Origin: Tethya wilhelma
Taxonomy: Eukaryota > Porifera > Demospongiae > Tethyida > Tethyidae
Direction: 5' to 3'
Assembly (NCBI GenBank): GCA_964030475.1
Contig: CAXIPT010000002.1
Span: 17,088,339-17,152,338 of the forward strand
DNA length: 64,000 bases
The translations under genes and the position numbers were made by a program. The notes under the pieces were generated by a model, which was not told the origin of the DNA, searched no databases, and saw nothing but the letters and a program-made list of their open reading frames with translations. The first letter of the stretch is position 1. Every line of letters starts with the position of its first letter. Shown piece by piece: positions 35,401 to 46,252 of this stretch.

Positions 35401-37336
35401 TGTATACCAAGTTCCAGGCAGTTGTAAACCAGTGGCCCCACCATTGCCTCCCAAACCAAAACCCTTGGAACCCACTGATGATATGCCTGCACCTCCACTG
35501 CCACCGAAACCAGCTGAAAATCAGGATAGAAATGATGTCAACTCCAAGGTTGATTCACAACATGTTAATCAACCAACTAGTTCAAACAAAAAACCAGTCC
35601 AAAGCTTGCCCATGGTAAAATCTGTGAAACCTGAACCAGATATTATGAAGCAAACAGACAGCAATAATCATAAACGTACGACTACAATTGCAAACTCAGT
35701 GTCCAAATTAAATACGTACCCCACAGTGACACAGCAACGAAAAAGGAAGCCGAGTACACTAAGTGAACTGTACTACGAAGATATTTCAGATTGGATTCCA
35801 AAGGCAGATGACAACTCAGCCAACCGTTCCAACAAATCAAAAAAAGTGTCATCTTCAAAGCTAGTATCAAGCATCGTACATCAAAATGACACTCTGTCAG
35901 TACCCCAGCAGTTACAGTTCACCATAAGTGAACCTGATCTTAGTCGCCACTCTGAAATCTATGATACAGTACCTGACGATACACATAGCGAGGAACCAGA
36001 TGAGTACATTCACATGAAAGGTGGCATTTCAGTGCATGACAGAGTTGGTCAGATCAAAATCCAAAGAAGCAACAGCAATGTCACAGAGATTGGACACGTT
36101 GCTCTTCTTCAACAAATTTCCACAAAGAAACAGACACTGGGTACCCAACAAAGAGTAGCAGTAGGACTGAAATCTCAGAAAAAAGCTCCTCTTCCACTTC
36201 CCAAACCACAAAAACACAACAGATTGCCCAGCCCAGCAAATACACCTTCTGCTGCAGTGTCTCCAGCCCAATCAAACTGGTCCTCCACCTCGTCTGTTTC
36301 ATCTCCAGCTCCACCACCTCCTCCGATTGCTACCATCCCAAAATCGTCATCTCAGGAAGTGAAGACTTCACCAGGCGTGTATCCATCAGTATCAGTATCA
36401 CCTGTACCACCTGTACCGCCATTCCCACCTCCTCCAAATGCTAACTGGACAACCAAAGAGCCAACACACAGTACATTCCTTTCTCTATCGCCATCACCTC
36501 CAAATACATTTCCCTCCATCGCAACTACCCCACCCCCACCTCCACCGCCACCAGTGAATATCACACAGCAAGGACCCACTCTTCCACCAAAGTCAAGCTC
36601 TTCCCCCTCACCTCCAGCACCCCCTCCTCCACCACCACTGTCTACACTACCAAACTTCAAACAGCAACCAGATTCCACTGCACCTCGTATGCCATTGGTC
36701 CCACCACAAAAACCTTCTCGGCCACAAACATTAGCTCTTCCAATTCCCTCTCCACCTCCACCCCCTTCGCCAATATACTCAGTGCCAAATGTCGAGGAGA
36801 AGTTGAATCGAGTAGCACCTGCACCTCCGCCAAAGCCAAGCCCAGTTCAATCCTTTCCCACTCCTCCTCCACCCCCTCCACCAATCTCTACAATGCCAAG
36901 GAGAACTCCAGTCAGTGGTAGTACACACTCTTTGTCATCACCATTCTCTTCCAGTGTACCACCACCACCACCACCAGTACCAGCCCCCTCGCCTACAGTT
37001 GCATTGACCCCCAATGCTTTAAAGAGTGTAGTTCTCAAGAAACGCTCTCCAGCCAGTACCCCCTCATTGTCATCACCATTCCCTTCCAATGGACCACCAG
37101 TGACAACGGCCCCCTCACCCACAGTTGCATTAACCCCCGATGCTTTGAAGAGTGTAGTTCTCAAGAAACGCTCTCCAGTCGGAGAGAGAGAAGTTTCAAA
37201 GCTAAACACCGCATCGCCTCAAAACCAATCATCAGGAATGCTGTTTAACGAGGAATTGTTTGCAAAAATAAAGTCAATCTCACAACGTTTTGACACAGGG
37301 AGCGTGGAACAAAACATATATGAAAACACAACATAA
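32463..37336 (+). CDS. RA-like, proline-rich scaffold with many pYxN motifs
   Basis: About eight exons join in frame to a ~1,400-residue protein starting MARSSWNFTLRKPK (ATG 32463). Residues ~40-110 (DLCAIRIFLGDGSHRTIGCTPT, LLDQLLSKIGLENQ) have the pattern of a Ras-association or ubiquitin-like fold; this is pattern recognition only. The last exon (33699-37336) is disordered: Ser/Pro-rich, with YEN repeated in DDHIYEN, DNLYEN, LDYEN, LIYEN and NIYEN (Grb2-type pYxN sites), plus IYDTVP, VYDIAVP and EYLEIV. Polyproline blocks follow with PPKP SH3-type ligands and FPPPP EVH1-type ligands, and two copies of ALKSVVLKKRSP faintly like WH2. It resembles RIAM/lamellipodin in plan, but I see no PH domain. 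Confidence 0.7.
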
Positions 37337-37502
37337 GTATCATTAGCAAGAAAAGAGGTAGCTGTGTAATAATATCATGTACTTACATTTTCATAATTAT
37401 TGTTGCCTAGCACATTAAAATTTCAGCAGATATTATAGCATGCCAGCTAGAATTTATACTGTTTTGTGTAAATCTACGATAAATAAATTATGTTACCCGT
37501 CA

Positions 37503-38639
37503 TTATTGGATGATAGCGTTCATTTCCTTTTCCACTTCTTCTACGAATCCTGGAAAGTTTGAGTCTGTTAGACACAGTCGAATGAAGGCACCAAGCTGTC
37601 CAGTTGGAAAGTTGGTAGCTGAATAGGCCTTACCAAGTGTTTTCTGCTCACTTTGAATTGACTGTAACAATAACATCAAGAGTGCATTATTATATCATCA
37701 ACAACAACAGAGTCTGAACTAATGCATATCAACAGGTGACCTTACTTTTGCAATGTCAGGCAGGGACAGTAAATTAGTTTGTGAAGGGGTAGCACTAGTG
37801 TCTTCGATGGGTGCTTGTATTGCTTCTTGCTGATGGTGTTTCTCTTGGTGATGTATCGTAGAGGTTCTCACAGCATCAGCTTGTGTGAATGGTGCTGCAC
37901 TGTGTGTTTGTGATGCTGCTTGACTATCATCGTATTGGATTTGCGACTCTCCAACCTCCATAGCTGTAGTCTTGCTGCTACTGGCTAGAGCTGCCACATC
38001 ATTTATTGGGAAAAAAACTCCCAGTGTTTTAATGCAGTCTCTACAGGTTGCAATTGAGGCAAACTTTACTCTAAACCGGAGATTACTATTCTGTCAGTGT
38101 GGATGGACAACAACCATCATGTCAAATCAGCGATTCATTACTGACTGTGCATTATTTATATAGCTTCTTTATTGTGAGATTGGAAATTTCAATACCTGTT
38201 GACAACGGATAAATAGAATGCTTTCTCCTTTGGTAATCCCTTTCATCCACTTTTGTGCATTCCACAATGAAAAACTCTCCTGCAGATACCATTGGACATA
38301 GTCAACCCAGTGCCTATATACACCTTATGACTATTCATAGCTAGTACCATCACTCACGTAAATGTGACTTCCACTTGATATCATAAAGTGGTTCGACTCT
38401 AACAATGCCAATTGGATGATACCATCTTTGCTTGATTGGAAATGCTGCAAGCATATAAAAGGTAAACAATTCAAATTATGTATTCAGTGGTTAATTTATG
38501 GCTGATAAAATTTTCAGCTGACTTTCCAGCAGCCTCCTTTCTTAGAAGAGTCACTCTGAGGAAGGACAGGCTGGTCACCATCTGGAAGAAGTCTTGCATA
38601 CTTCTCTAGCGGCCAAACTTTAGTGACTTTCAAATTCAT
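37503..38639 (-). CDS. REC114: REC114-like meiotic recombination factor
   Basis: Family role: partner of MEI4 and IHO1 in promoting SPO11 double-strand breaks in meiosis. Exon 1 (38639-38527) gives VTKVWPLEKYARLLPDGDQP, like the WPLKKYARF start of animal REC114. Exon 2 has IIQLALLESNHFMISSGSHIY, the PH-like strand block. A later exon carries SFSLWNAQKWMKGITKG, resembling the family's SQKWLK segment. The C-terminus (LGAFIRLCLTDSNFPGFVEEVEKEM) matches the conserved MEI4-binding end. A Gln/His/Ser-rich linker lies between. The junction between exon 2 and the 38319 exon does not keep frame with a canonical GT-AG pair (a 44-nt intron leaves a phase conflict), so that boundary is unresolved. Confidence 0.68.
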
Positions 38640-38817
38640 TCTGGAGGGTTGATGTGCAGCTGTGAATTAATTAACTGATATACTTCCTGTATTGTAATTA
38701 AAACGAATGCTTCCTGTTTGGGCGGAAGTAGATTTGAGACTTTCTGAGAAACACAAGGGTGAAGCACAGAGAGTCTTCAAAGAAACTTCTTATCTTCCAT
38801 GAGAGCTGCGCTTCAGG

Positions 38818-39497
38818 ATGAAGCTGAGTATAGTCTTGTATGCGCTCCTGTTTTCTCTTCTTACTTCATTTGGTAAGCCACATAGCTCACACTATAATTT
38901 TTTATGTCTAATAGTTGTGGTTGTCTTTGAATGAACCTCGTCCTATAAATTACTTATAAATCTAATATGCTTTACTAAATCTTGTTAAATGGTACTTAAT
39001 TATTGTGCACTGTTATTTCACAGTGTCCTCAACTCACAACTACCCTGATGGTAGTAAGCGCTACCCTTATAGCCCTTCCCACAGAACACACAGCTCTTCA
39101 TCATCACAATCCAGACCACATAAAGCCAGCTACGACAACTATGACTACAGAGACACTGAGGATAGAGCTGGCGTAGAAGACAATGGAGAAAAAGAGGAGT
39201 GCTTTCTTGCCCATGCATATGAGGATGCATACCCTCAAGGACTGAGAGATGTGCCCAACACTGTTCAGCTGGAAGTCTCTAGAGCTACTGTGAATATATG
39301 CGGGGATGCCTGCTGTCAGTTGGGACCGAATGTGTGTCAGTACATGTGGATCGTCGGCTCAAAGTGCATGGCCGTCTCTTGTCCACCTGAGCAAAAAGAT
39401 CTGTGCTCACCAGTAAAGCTGGAACGCAACACCAAGCCAACAGTGACAACCAACTACTACAAGATAGGATTTGGCAATCCTAAAGACACACTGCCCA
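38818..39497 (+). CDS. KIAA0319L: KIAA0319L-like, 5' part: signal peptide and MANSC-like domain
   Basis: ATG 38818 opens a signal peptide (MKLSIVLYALLFSLLTSF) in exon 1 (38818-38872). Exon 2 (39024-39497) continues in frame with a Ser/Tyr/Asp-rich linker, then a cysteine module (VNICGDACCQLGPNVCQYMW, CMAVSCPP) like the MANSC/MANEC domain at the N-terminus of KIAA0319 proteins. It ends at a strong donor (GTAAGT) at 39498. Downstream the same strand next carries PKD exons of the same family from 46253. Joining the two is inference, because a gap, a retroelement and another gene's exons lie between. Missing middle exons (first PKD repeats) may be in the gap or mis-scaffolded. Confidence 0.65.
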
Positions 39498-40049
39498 GTA
39501 AGTTTGAAAGATAAGAGAGTGGGGTCATTTTCCTGCTTGTTTCCTCCTATAAGTTTTTTTGTTATGCTGTGTGTGTATGTGTGCATGTCTTTTGGTCTCA
39601 CTGACATACATGTGTGAAGCCTAATGTGTTGAACAAGGTCAATATGGTATGTGTAAAGCCTTACCTACTTGGTAGTGATTCAGCTTGTATGCTAATTGGT
39701 AGCTCTTTCTAACCATCGTGTTTCACAAGAAGTAGCCACTAATGTAGACGTGTTTGCATTAGGACACTGTCTTGTAGGAGAACATGGATTGCAACAGTAA
39801 TGTGAAGGGGTTGTGTTGAACACATGCACACTACGCTGTTGCTGTTGTTGTTGTTGTACTTTTGTGAGTGAATGAATCGCCAGAGGAAGTAATGACTGGA
39901 GGCTCATTGTGAGGTCTTCCTTGACCACTTTCAGAGGAAGAGAGGGAAGGATGTGTGTGCTTTAATGAGGGTCGTTGATGGCTGAACTACTGACTAATGA
40001 TTAAGAGCAGTAGTTCACAGCAGAGTTCCTTTAAGATCACATAATTATG

Positions 40050-40050
<1 letters not shown>

Positions 40051-40135
<85 letters not shown>

Positions 40136-40868
40136 NNNNNNNNNNNNNNNNNNNNNNNNNNNNNNNNNNNNNNNNNNNNNNNNNNNNNNNNNNNNNNNNN
40201 NNNNNNNNNNNNNNNNNNNNNNNNNNNNNNNNNNNNNNNNNNNNNNNNNNNNNNNNNNNNNNNNNNNNNNNNNNNNNNNNNNNNNNNNNNNNNNNNNNNN
40301 NNNNNNNNNNNNNNNNNNNNNNNNNNNNNNNNNNNNNNNNNNNNNNNNNNNNNNNNNNNNNNNNNNNNNNNNNNNNNNNNNNNNNNNNNNNNNNNNNNNN
40401 NNNNNNNNNNNNNNNNNNNNNNNNNNNNNNNNNNNNNNNNNNNNNNNNNNNNNNNNNNNNNNNNNNNNNNNNNNNNNNNNNNNNNNNNNNNNNNNNNNNN
40501 NNNNNNNNNNNNNNNNNNNNNNNNNNNNNNNNNNNNNNNNNNNNNNNNNNNNNNNNNNNNNNNNNNNNNNNNNNNNNNNNNNNNNNNNNNNNNNNNNNNN
40601 NNNNNNNNNNNNNNNNNNNNNNNNNNNNNNNNNNNNNNNNNNNNNNNNNNNNNNNNNNNNNNNNNNNNNNNNNNNNNNNNNNNNNNNNNNNNNNNNNNNN
40701 NNNNNNNNNNNNNNNNNNNNNNNNNNNNNNNNNNNNNNNNNNNNNNNNNNNNNNNNNNNNNNNNNNNNNNNNNNNNNNNNNNNNNNNNNNNNNNNNNNNN
40801 NNNNNNNNNNNNNNNNNNNNNNNNNNNNNNNNNNNNNNNNNNNNNNNNNNNNNNNNNNNNNNNNNNNN
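40051..40868. repeat. (TG)n microsatellite running into an N gap
   Basis: A pure TG array from 40051 to 40135 enters N at 40136-40868. The sequence resumes directly inside retroelement coding sequence. The left and right sides need not be contiguous in the genome. 39498-40050 holds no exon I can support, only a (TTG)n/(CTG)n tract near 39838-39856. Confidence 0.9.
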
Positions 40869-42766
40869 CTTGTGAATCAGCGTTTGATCAACTGAAACAG
40901 TTGCTGACGTCCGCTCCTGTTTTAGCATATCCTCGATTTGACAGAGAGTTTCTCCTGGAAACTGATGCCTCTGGCTTAGGCCTAGGAGCTGTGCTGGCCC
41001 AGAAGATGGATGATGGCCTGGTTAGACCAATTGCCTTTGCGAGTCGTACCCTACAGCCACATGAATGCAATTATGGAAGCACGGAGATGGAAGCATTAGC
41101 TGTTGTCTGGGCTGTCAAGCATTTTCGACACTATTTGTATGGATATCCTAGTCAGGTGTATACAGATCATCAGGCCTTGAAGTCGTTGTTGAACACTCCT
41201 CAACCTTCTGGCAAGCTAGCCAGGTGGGGTTTGGCCTTGCAGGAGGTGGATCTGACTATCAACTACAGACCCGGCAGAGTGAACAAGAATGCCGATGCCC
41301 TCTCCAGACAGCCTATCGATACTACTCCTGCCAGTGATGAGGTGTTTGGAATTATTGCACACTTGAGCCCAGATGTTCCATCAAGGGATGGGGACAGCCA
41401 GTTTGCTGACCAACAGAGACAGGATGAAGAGCTAGTAGAGATAATTGACTACCTTGAACAGGGTCTCCTTCCGACAGACAGCAAACATGCCCGAGAATTG
41501 GCTCTCACCAAGTCTCAATATACTCTGGAGGATCGGATCTTATACCACATTGAGAAGGACAAGTCGCTTCGACTAATTCCTCCGTCCTCCCTGAGGAAGA
41601 AGTTATTCGATGATGCTCATGGTGGACCTTATGGTGCTCATTTGTGAGAGGCGAAGTTGCACAGTCAATTGAGTAAACACTACTGGTGGGACCGAATGCG
41701 TAGTGACATCAAGAGGTGGTGCCGTGGATGTACTACCTGTGCTACCTATCGTCCTGGTCGAGCTGTTAAACTCCTGTTGTCGCCCATACCAGTGGGTGGC
41801 CCATTCGACAGAGTGGGCGTGGATGTGATTCAGTTCCGCAGGTCTAGTAGAGGAAATCGCTATGCTGTTGTCTTTGTGGATTATCTCACCAAATGGCCAG
41901 AAGTATTCCCTACTCGTGATCAGACTACTCTCACTATCGCTAAGTTGCTGGTGGAGCAAATCATTCCTCGCCATGGAGTACCCAAAGAACTACTCTCTGA
42001 TCGTGGAACAGCTTTCCTGTCGAAAGTAATGAGTGATGTGTACCAGCTGCTTGGAATACACAAGTTGAACACGACGGCCTATCATCCTCAAACGGATGGC
42101 TTAGTCGAACGCTTCAACAGGACCCTAACCAGTATGCTGGCCAAGACAGTAGAGCAAGATGGGAAGAACTGGGATGTTCGTTTGCCCTATGTGTTGTTTG
42201 CCTACCGATCCAGTCTACAGGACTCAACCAAAGAGTCGCCTTTCTATTTGCTCTACGGGAGAGACCCAACTCTTCCCACTGATGCCGTTATCAACCACCC
42301 TCCTGATCGGGACCTCACTGACATAGACGATTACAAGAGTCAGTTGACTGTTCACATGTCAGATGCTTGGGATCTCGCCCACTCACATGTAACACAAGCA
42401 CAAGAGAAGCAGAAAACAGCTCATGACCGTCACGCAAGACCCATGACGTTCAAGCCTGGAGAGAGAGTGTTTGTTTTCATGCCTACTGCTAAGCAGGGGA
42501 AGGCATACAAGTTTGCCAGAGCCTACTACGGACCCTTCCGCATTAAGGAAGTTGTGGAGAATGGTGTGGTGGTGCAGCCCATTGACAAACCAGGAGCTGA
42601 GCCAATTCAGGTGGCGCTAGACCGGGTGCGACATTGCCCTGAGGAAATTCCTGACGAGTACTGGCCTCCGAGGAAGTCTAAAGCCTCTCAGAAACAAGGA
42701 GAGAAGTCCCCCAAGATCCCAACTGTTTGGTCCGAGCGACTGCGGCCGAGGACGTCCTCACAATAG
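40869..42766 (+). mobile_element. Ty3/gypsy retrotransposon, 3' part of pol (degenerate)
   Basis: Right after the gap comes the end of reverse transcriptase and RNase H (FLLETDASGLGLGAVLAQ, TEMEALAVVWAVKHFRHYL, YTDHQALKSLL), then an integrase with an HHCC zinc finger (H-H-CRGCTTC), a DDE core (GVDVIQF, LSDRGTAF, DGLVERFN) and a YYGPFRIKEV C-terminal module. An in-frame TGA at 41645-41647 interrupts the zinc-finger region, so this copy is not intact. The 5' LTR, gag, protease and most of RT are missing or in the gap. It lies between the two parts of the KIAA0319L-like gene. Confidence 0.93.
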
Positions 42767-42960
42767 GGACGGGGAGATGTAATTAACCTGATTAATATTG
42801 TTGTACTTTGAACTTGGACAGTAATTAATTTTGTTAATCAGTCTGTGTACATGTAGAGATGAGTTGTTAACCGAAATGTTGAGTTGTTGTGTGCTACACA
42901 GAAATAAGAAGTTATTAGAACCCTTGTCTGTTTCTTGTCGTGGTCGCGTATACGTTTACA
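42766..42960 (+). mobile_element. Candidate polypurine tract and 3' LTR of the Ty3/gypsy copy
   Basis: Directly after the pol stop is a purine run GGGACGGGGAGA (42766-42777), the expected plus-strand primer. TGTAATTAACC at 42778 would start the LTR. A plausible end is the ...TTTACA near 42960, just before the satellite. Without the 5' LTR the limits cannot be confirmed. Confidence 0.5.
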
Positions 42961-42964
42961 TATA

Positions 42965-43945
42965 CTTAGAAAATTTCTAACAGCAAAAAGTATACTTTTC
43001 ACAAGAAATGTTTATTTTGTCTTGAAAACACTTTACAGCACAAAAGAAAAACTTGTGAAACTTTACTTTTTTCAACACATGGAGCATTCTCTTGGTGAAA
43101 AAAACATTGGTGTGAAAAACAAAGTTTTCTAATGGTAGAGATAAAGAAATTAGTTTTTTAAGTGACCATATGCTTAGAAAATTTCCTAAGAGTAAAATCA
43201 CAAAAAACGTTTATTTTGCCTTGAAAACACTTTTCGGCACAAATGAAACACTTTTGTGGAAATTTACTTTTTTCAACACATGGAACATTCTCTTGGTGTA
43301 AAATATATTGTTTTTGAAAAATAAAGTATTCTAATGGAAGAGACAAAGAACTTAATTGTTTTTTGAGTCACTCTGGACTTAGAGAAAATTTTCTAAGAGC
43401 AAAAAATTCACTTTTCACAAAAACGTTTATTTTCTCTTGAAAACACTTTTCAGCATAAAAGAAACACGTTTGTGAAACTTTATTTTCCAACACATGGTAC
43501 CTTCTCTTGGTGTAAAAAACATTGTTTGTAAAAAAAAAGTATTCTTATGGTAGAGATAAAGAACTTAGTTTTTTTTAATTGAGTATGGACTTAGTTTTTT
43601 TGAGGTACTGGGTACATTCTCTTGGTGTAAAAAGATTGTTTGTAAAAAAGAAAGTATTCTTACGGTAGAGATAAAAAACTTAGTTTTTTTGAGTGACTAT
43701 GGACTCAGAAAATTTTCTAACACATAAAGTACACTTTTCACAATAAAAGTTTATTTTGTCTTGAAAACACTTTTCAGCACAAAAGAAACACTTCTGTGAA
43801 ATTTTACTTTTTTCAACACATGGAGCATTCTCTTGGTATAAAAAACATTGTTTGTGAAAAACAAAGTATTGTAACGGAAGAGATAAAGAACTTAGTTTTT
43901 TTGAGTGAGTATGGACTTAGTTTTTTTGAGTGACTATACTCAGTG
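42965..43945. repeat. ~206-bp tandem satellite, about four to five units
   Basis: Units start with CTTAGAAAATTT at 42965, 43173, 43378 and ~43704. Each contains in order CTTTTCACAA, GTTTATTTTGTCTTGAAAACAC, CAACACATGG, CATTCTCTTGGTGTAAAA, and AAAGTATTCTAATGGTAGAGATAAAGAACTTAG (blocks shown in part). One unit near 43590-43700 is internally deleted and the last stops near 43945. Units are diverged by substitutions and 1-5 bp indels. No coding capacity. 43946-44360 is unique AT-rich sequence without a gene. Confidence 0.85.
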
Positions 43946-44387
43946 TAGTTAAGGATGCCTCAAATTTTAAGGAAGTTAAGGACATAATTAAAGGTTAACC
44001 CCTTCGTGTTTTAACTATACTTGGTGACTGGAAGACCAAACTTAATAACCATCGTATTTTTATTGTATTGGATATAAATTGTGAAAATGAAAATGAAATA
44101 ACGCTTGTGGGCATGGCTACAGACAAAAATACACACTTTTGTGATTTGAAGAGGCATTTCTTCCCTTATCTAGTACATCTTAAGCGATTATACGCTGAAT
44201 TCTTTTGAAGTGAATGACGTCATATGGCGAAATTAAAATTTTAAATTTTTAGTAGCTACGCCTTCTTTTTGTTTTTCTTCTAAAGTAAAGATTAGGCAAA
44301 GCTTTTTATATGATGCAGCTAAGCAACAATCAAGCTTACTATACTCCAGGTCTTGTTGCTNACACACACACACACACACACACACAC

Positions 44388-46159
44388 CTCGCTTCAAGTC
44401 TCTTCACAGCAGCATTGGAGGCCTCCAATTTGATTGTCAGCTCATCTCTGCTCCTCTCAGCTGCACACACCTTGCTCTGCATCTCGTGGAGTGCCTCACC
44501 AGTGCGAGCTGTTTTTAGAGGAGTTTGTGACAACACCTTTTCCAGTTCCTTCTCAACAGCTTCCCTCTCCCTTTCAGCTCTGTCAACAAGTGCCTGTCGC
44601 TCACCACACTCCTGAGAAAATATGTTAAAAATGTAAACACAGGCTAAAGATTCAAGCATTTATAGCACCTACTTTTTCCAATCTTTCAATTTCCTCAGCC
44701 ATTTTATCGATGTTCTTGTTGCACTCCTGCCTAACCAGCATCACTTCCTTCCTAGTCCTCTCACCGGCCTCTTGTAAGATGGTAGACATTGCTCTCTTGA
44801 GGCGGTTGTTCTCCTGACTCTGTTGCTGTTCACGAAGCTGTGACTGTTCCTTCTCCATGAGGGCATTCTCAACTATCTGCATGCTCTCCTTGACGTGTAA
44901 GATGGCTTCGTATTCACGCTGTTCCAACATTGAACTGTGCCATTGATGATACAACAGTGAGTTGTATATTCCACCGTTGAGTTACAAAGAGTGACAAACC
45001 AACTCACACTTTACTCTGAAGTGTTTTCAAACTCTCTTCCAGGTCTGTTTTCTCTCCTTTGAGCAAAGCAGCTTCTCTCTGGGATACAAGCAACCTTCAA
45101 AAACACCACATCAAAAGCAATAATTCGTTTCAAGTGGTAGGACATAAGGATAAGATAAAAGACTCACTTTCCTTCCAAATCAGCATTATTGATCTGCATG
45201 ATGTGGATTCTGTCATCCAGTGAATGCTCGTGGTTCTCAGTCCTCTGACGATCAGCATCCTATATTTGATTGATACAAGCAAGCACACACGTGGCTGTAA
45301 AAGTAACAGCAATGTCTATCACTTCTCCACACTCACCCTCTTCTTCAGTTGGAGTGTGATCTCATCAAGAGTCGTCTTCAGTTCAGTGTTCTTGAGACTG
45401 GCAGCTTTCAGTTCTGTCCTAACCTGACTGAGTTCGTCCTGCAGGACACCAATCTCTTTGTCCTGGGTCTGTGCTGTCTTTAGACACTGGGTACGCTCCT
45501 AAGATTGTATATCACACAAATTAAAACAATTGCCAAATTGGATAGAGCCTTGTATACTAGCACTCACTTGATCCAATTGTTGACAGGTGGACTGGACTTC
45601 CTCTAAAGTATTTTGAGCGGACACTACTGCTTGCTGAGTAGACACTAGTTCAGCTTTGTACTTCAGCAGTTCCTTAGTCTTCTCCTGTTACAATGAAAGA
45701 ACAACACAACTGGTGTTCAAAACCATAGTCACTCCGACTCATAGCAATAGATAATGAGCAACCTGTTCGCTCTTTTGCAAAATATCAAGCTCCTTTGAGG
45801 TTTGCTTCCACAGCTCAATGTAACTGTCCCTCTCTTTGCAGAGTATGTCCATCTGTTGCTGGAGTCCCTCTACAGCAGCATTGATGCCACCACTACCACT
45901 GGCAGTGCCCCTGATAGAGTTCTGCAGTTGAGTCTCAAGGCTCTTACGGAGCTCAGAATGGAGTCTGGCGTTCTCGTTGGTGATCTGTTCCATTCTACTT
46001 GATAGGGAGTTCAATTCAGACTGAAAATGGTAAGTGAAGGAATAGTATAATTTACTGTTTGTGTGATTTCCAAGATATGCATATACCTGGTAGGATGAAA
46101 TCTGCTGACTCAGCTCATTGACTGTGTGATCATACTCCACCAGTAGAGGGGACAGCAAA

Positions 46160-46165
<6 letters not shown>
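44388..46165 (-). CDS. SCLT1: SCLT1-like coiled-coil protein, internal fragment
   Basis: Eight minus-strand exons encode uninterrupted coiled coil. The segment VRQECNKNIDKMAEEIERLE then ECGERQALVDRA and EREAVEKELEKVL strongly recalls vertebrate SCLT1 (sodium channel and clathrin linker 1), a centriole distal-appendage protein needed for ciliogenesis. The first exon here (acceptor made by a (CA)n array at ~46165) starts inside the protein. The last (to ~44388) ends at a donor made by a (GT)n array, beyond which is an N at 44361. Both the N- and C-terminal parts are missing, so this is a fragment. It lies opposite to and inside the KIAA0319L-like span, which suggests a misplaced contig. Confidence 0.72.
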
Positions 46166-46200
<35 letters not shown>

Positions 46201-46252
46201 GTGAACAGTGTGATAAATCACACGACTACTAAAGATTAGAAATGCTATTCAG

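Noticed and set aside
36352..37209. Gly-rich minus-strand frames
   Set aside because: Antisense of the polyproline region of the scaffold gene; Gly runs mirror Pro codons.
39692..39928. Gln-rich minus-strand frame
   Set aside because: The poly-Gln comes from a short (TTG)n tract, and there is no supporting exon structure.
40047..41647. A single 530-codon frame from the TG array through the gap into pol
   Set aside because: The N-run is being read as coding. Only the part after 40868 has real homology to Ty3/gypsy pol.
42965..43945. Short plus- and minus-strand frames in the satellite
   Set aside because: The frames recur with the 206-bp period and are not conserved between units.
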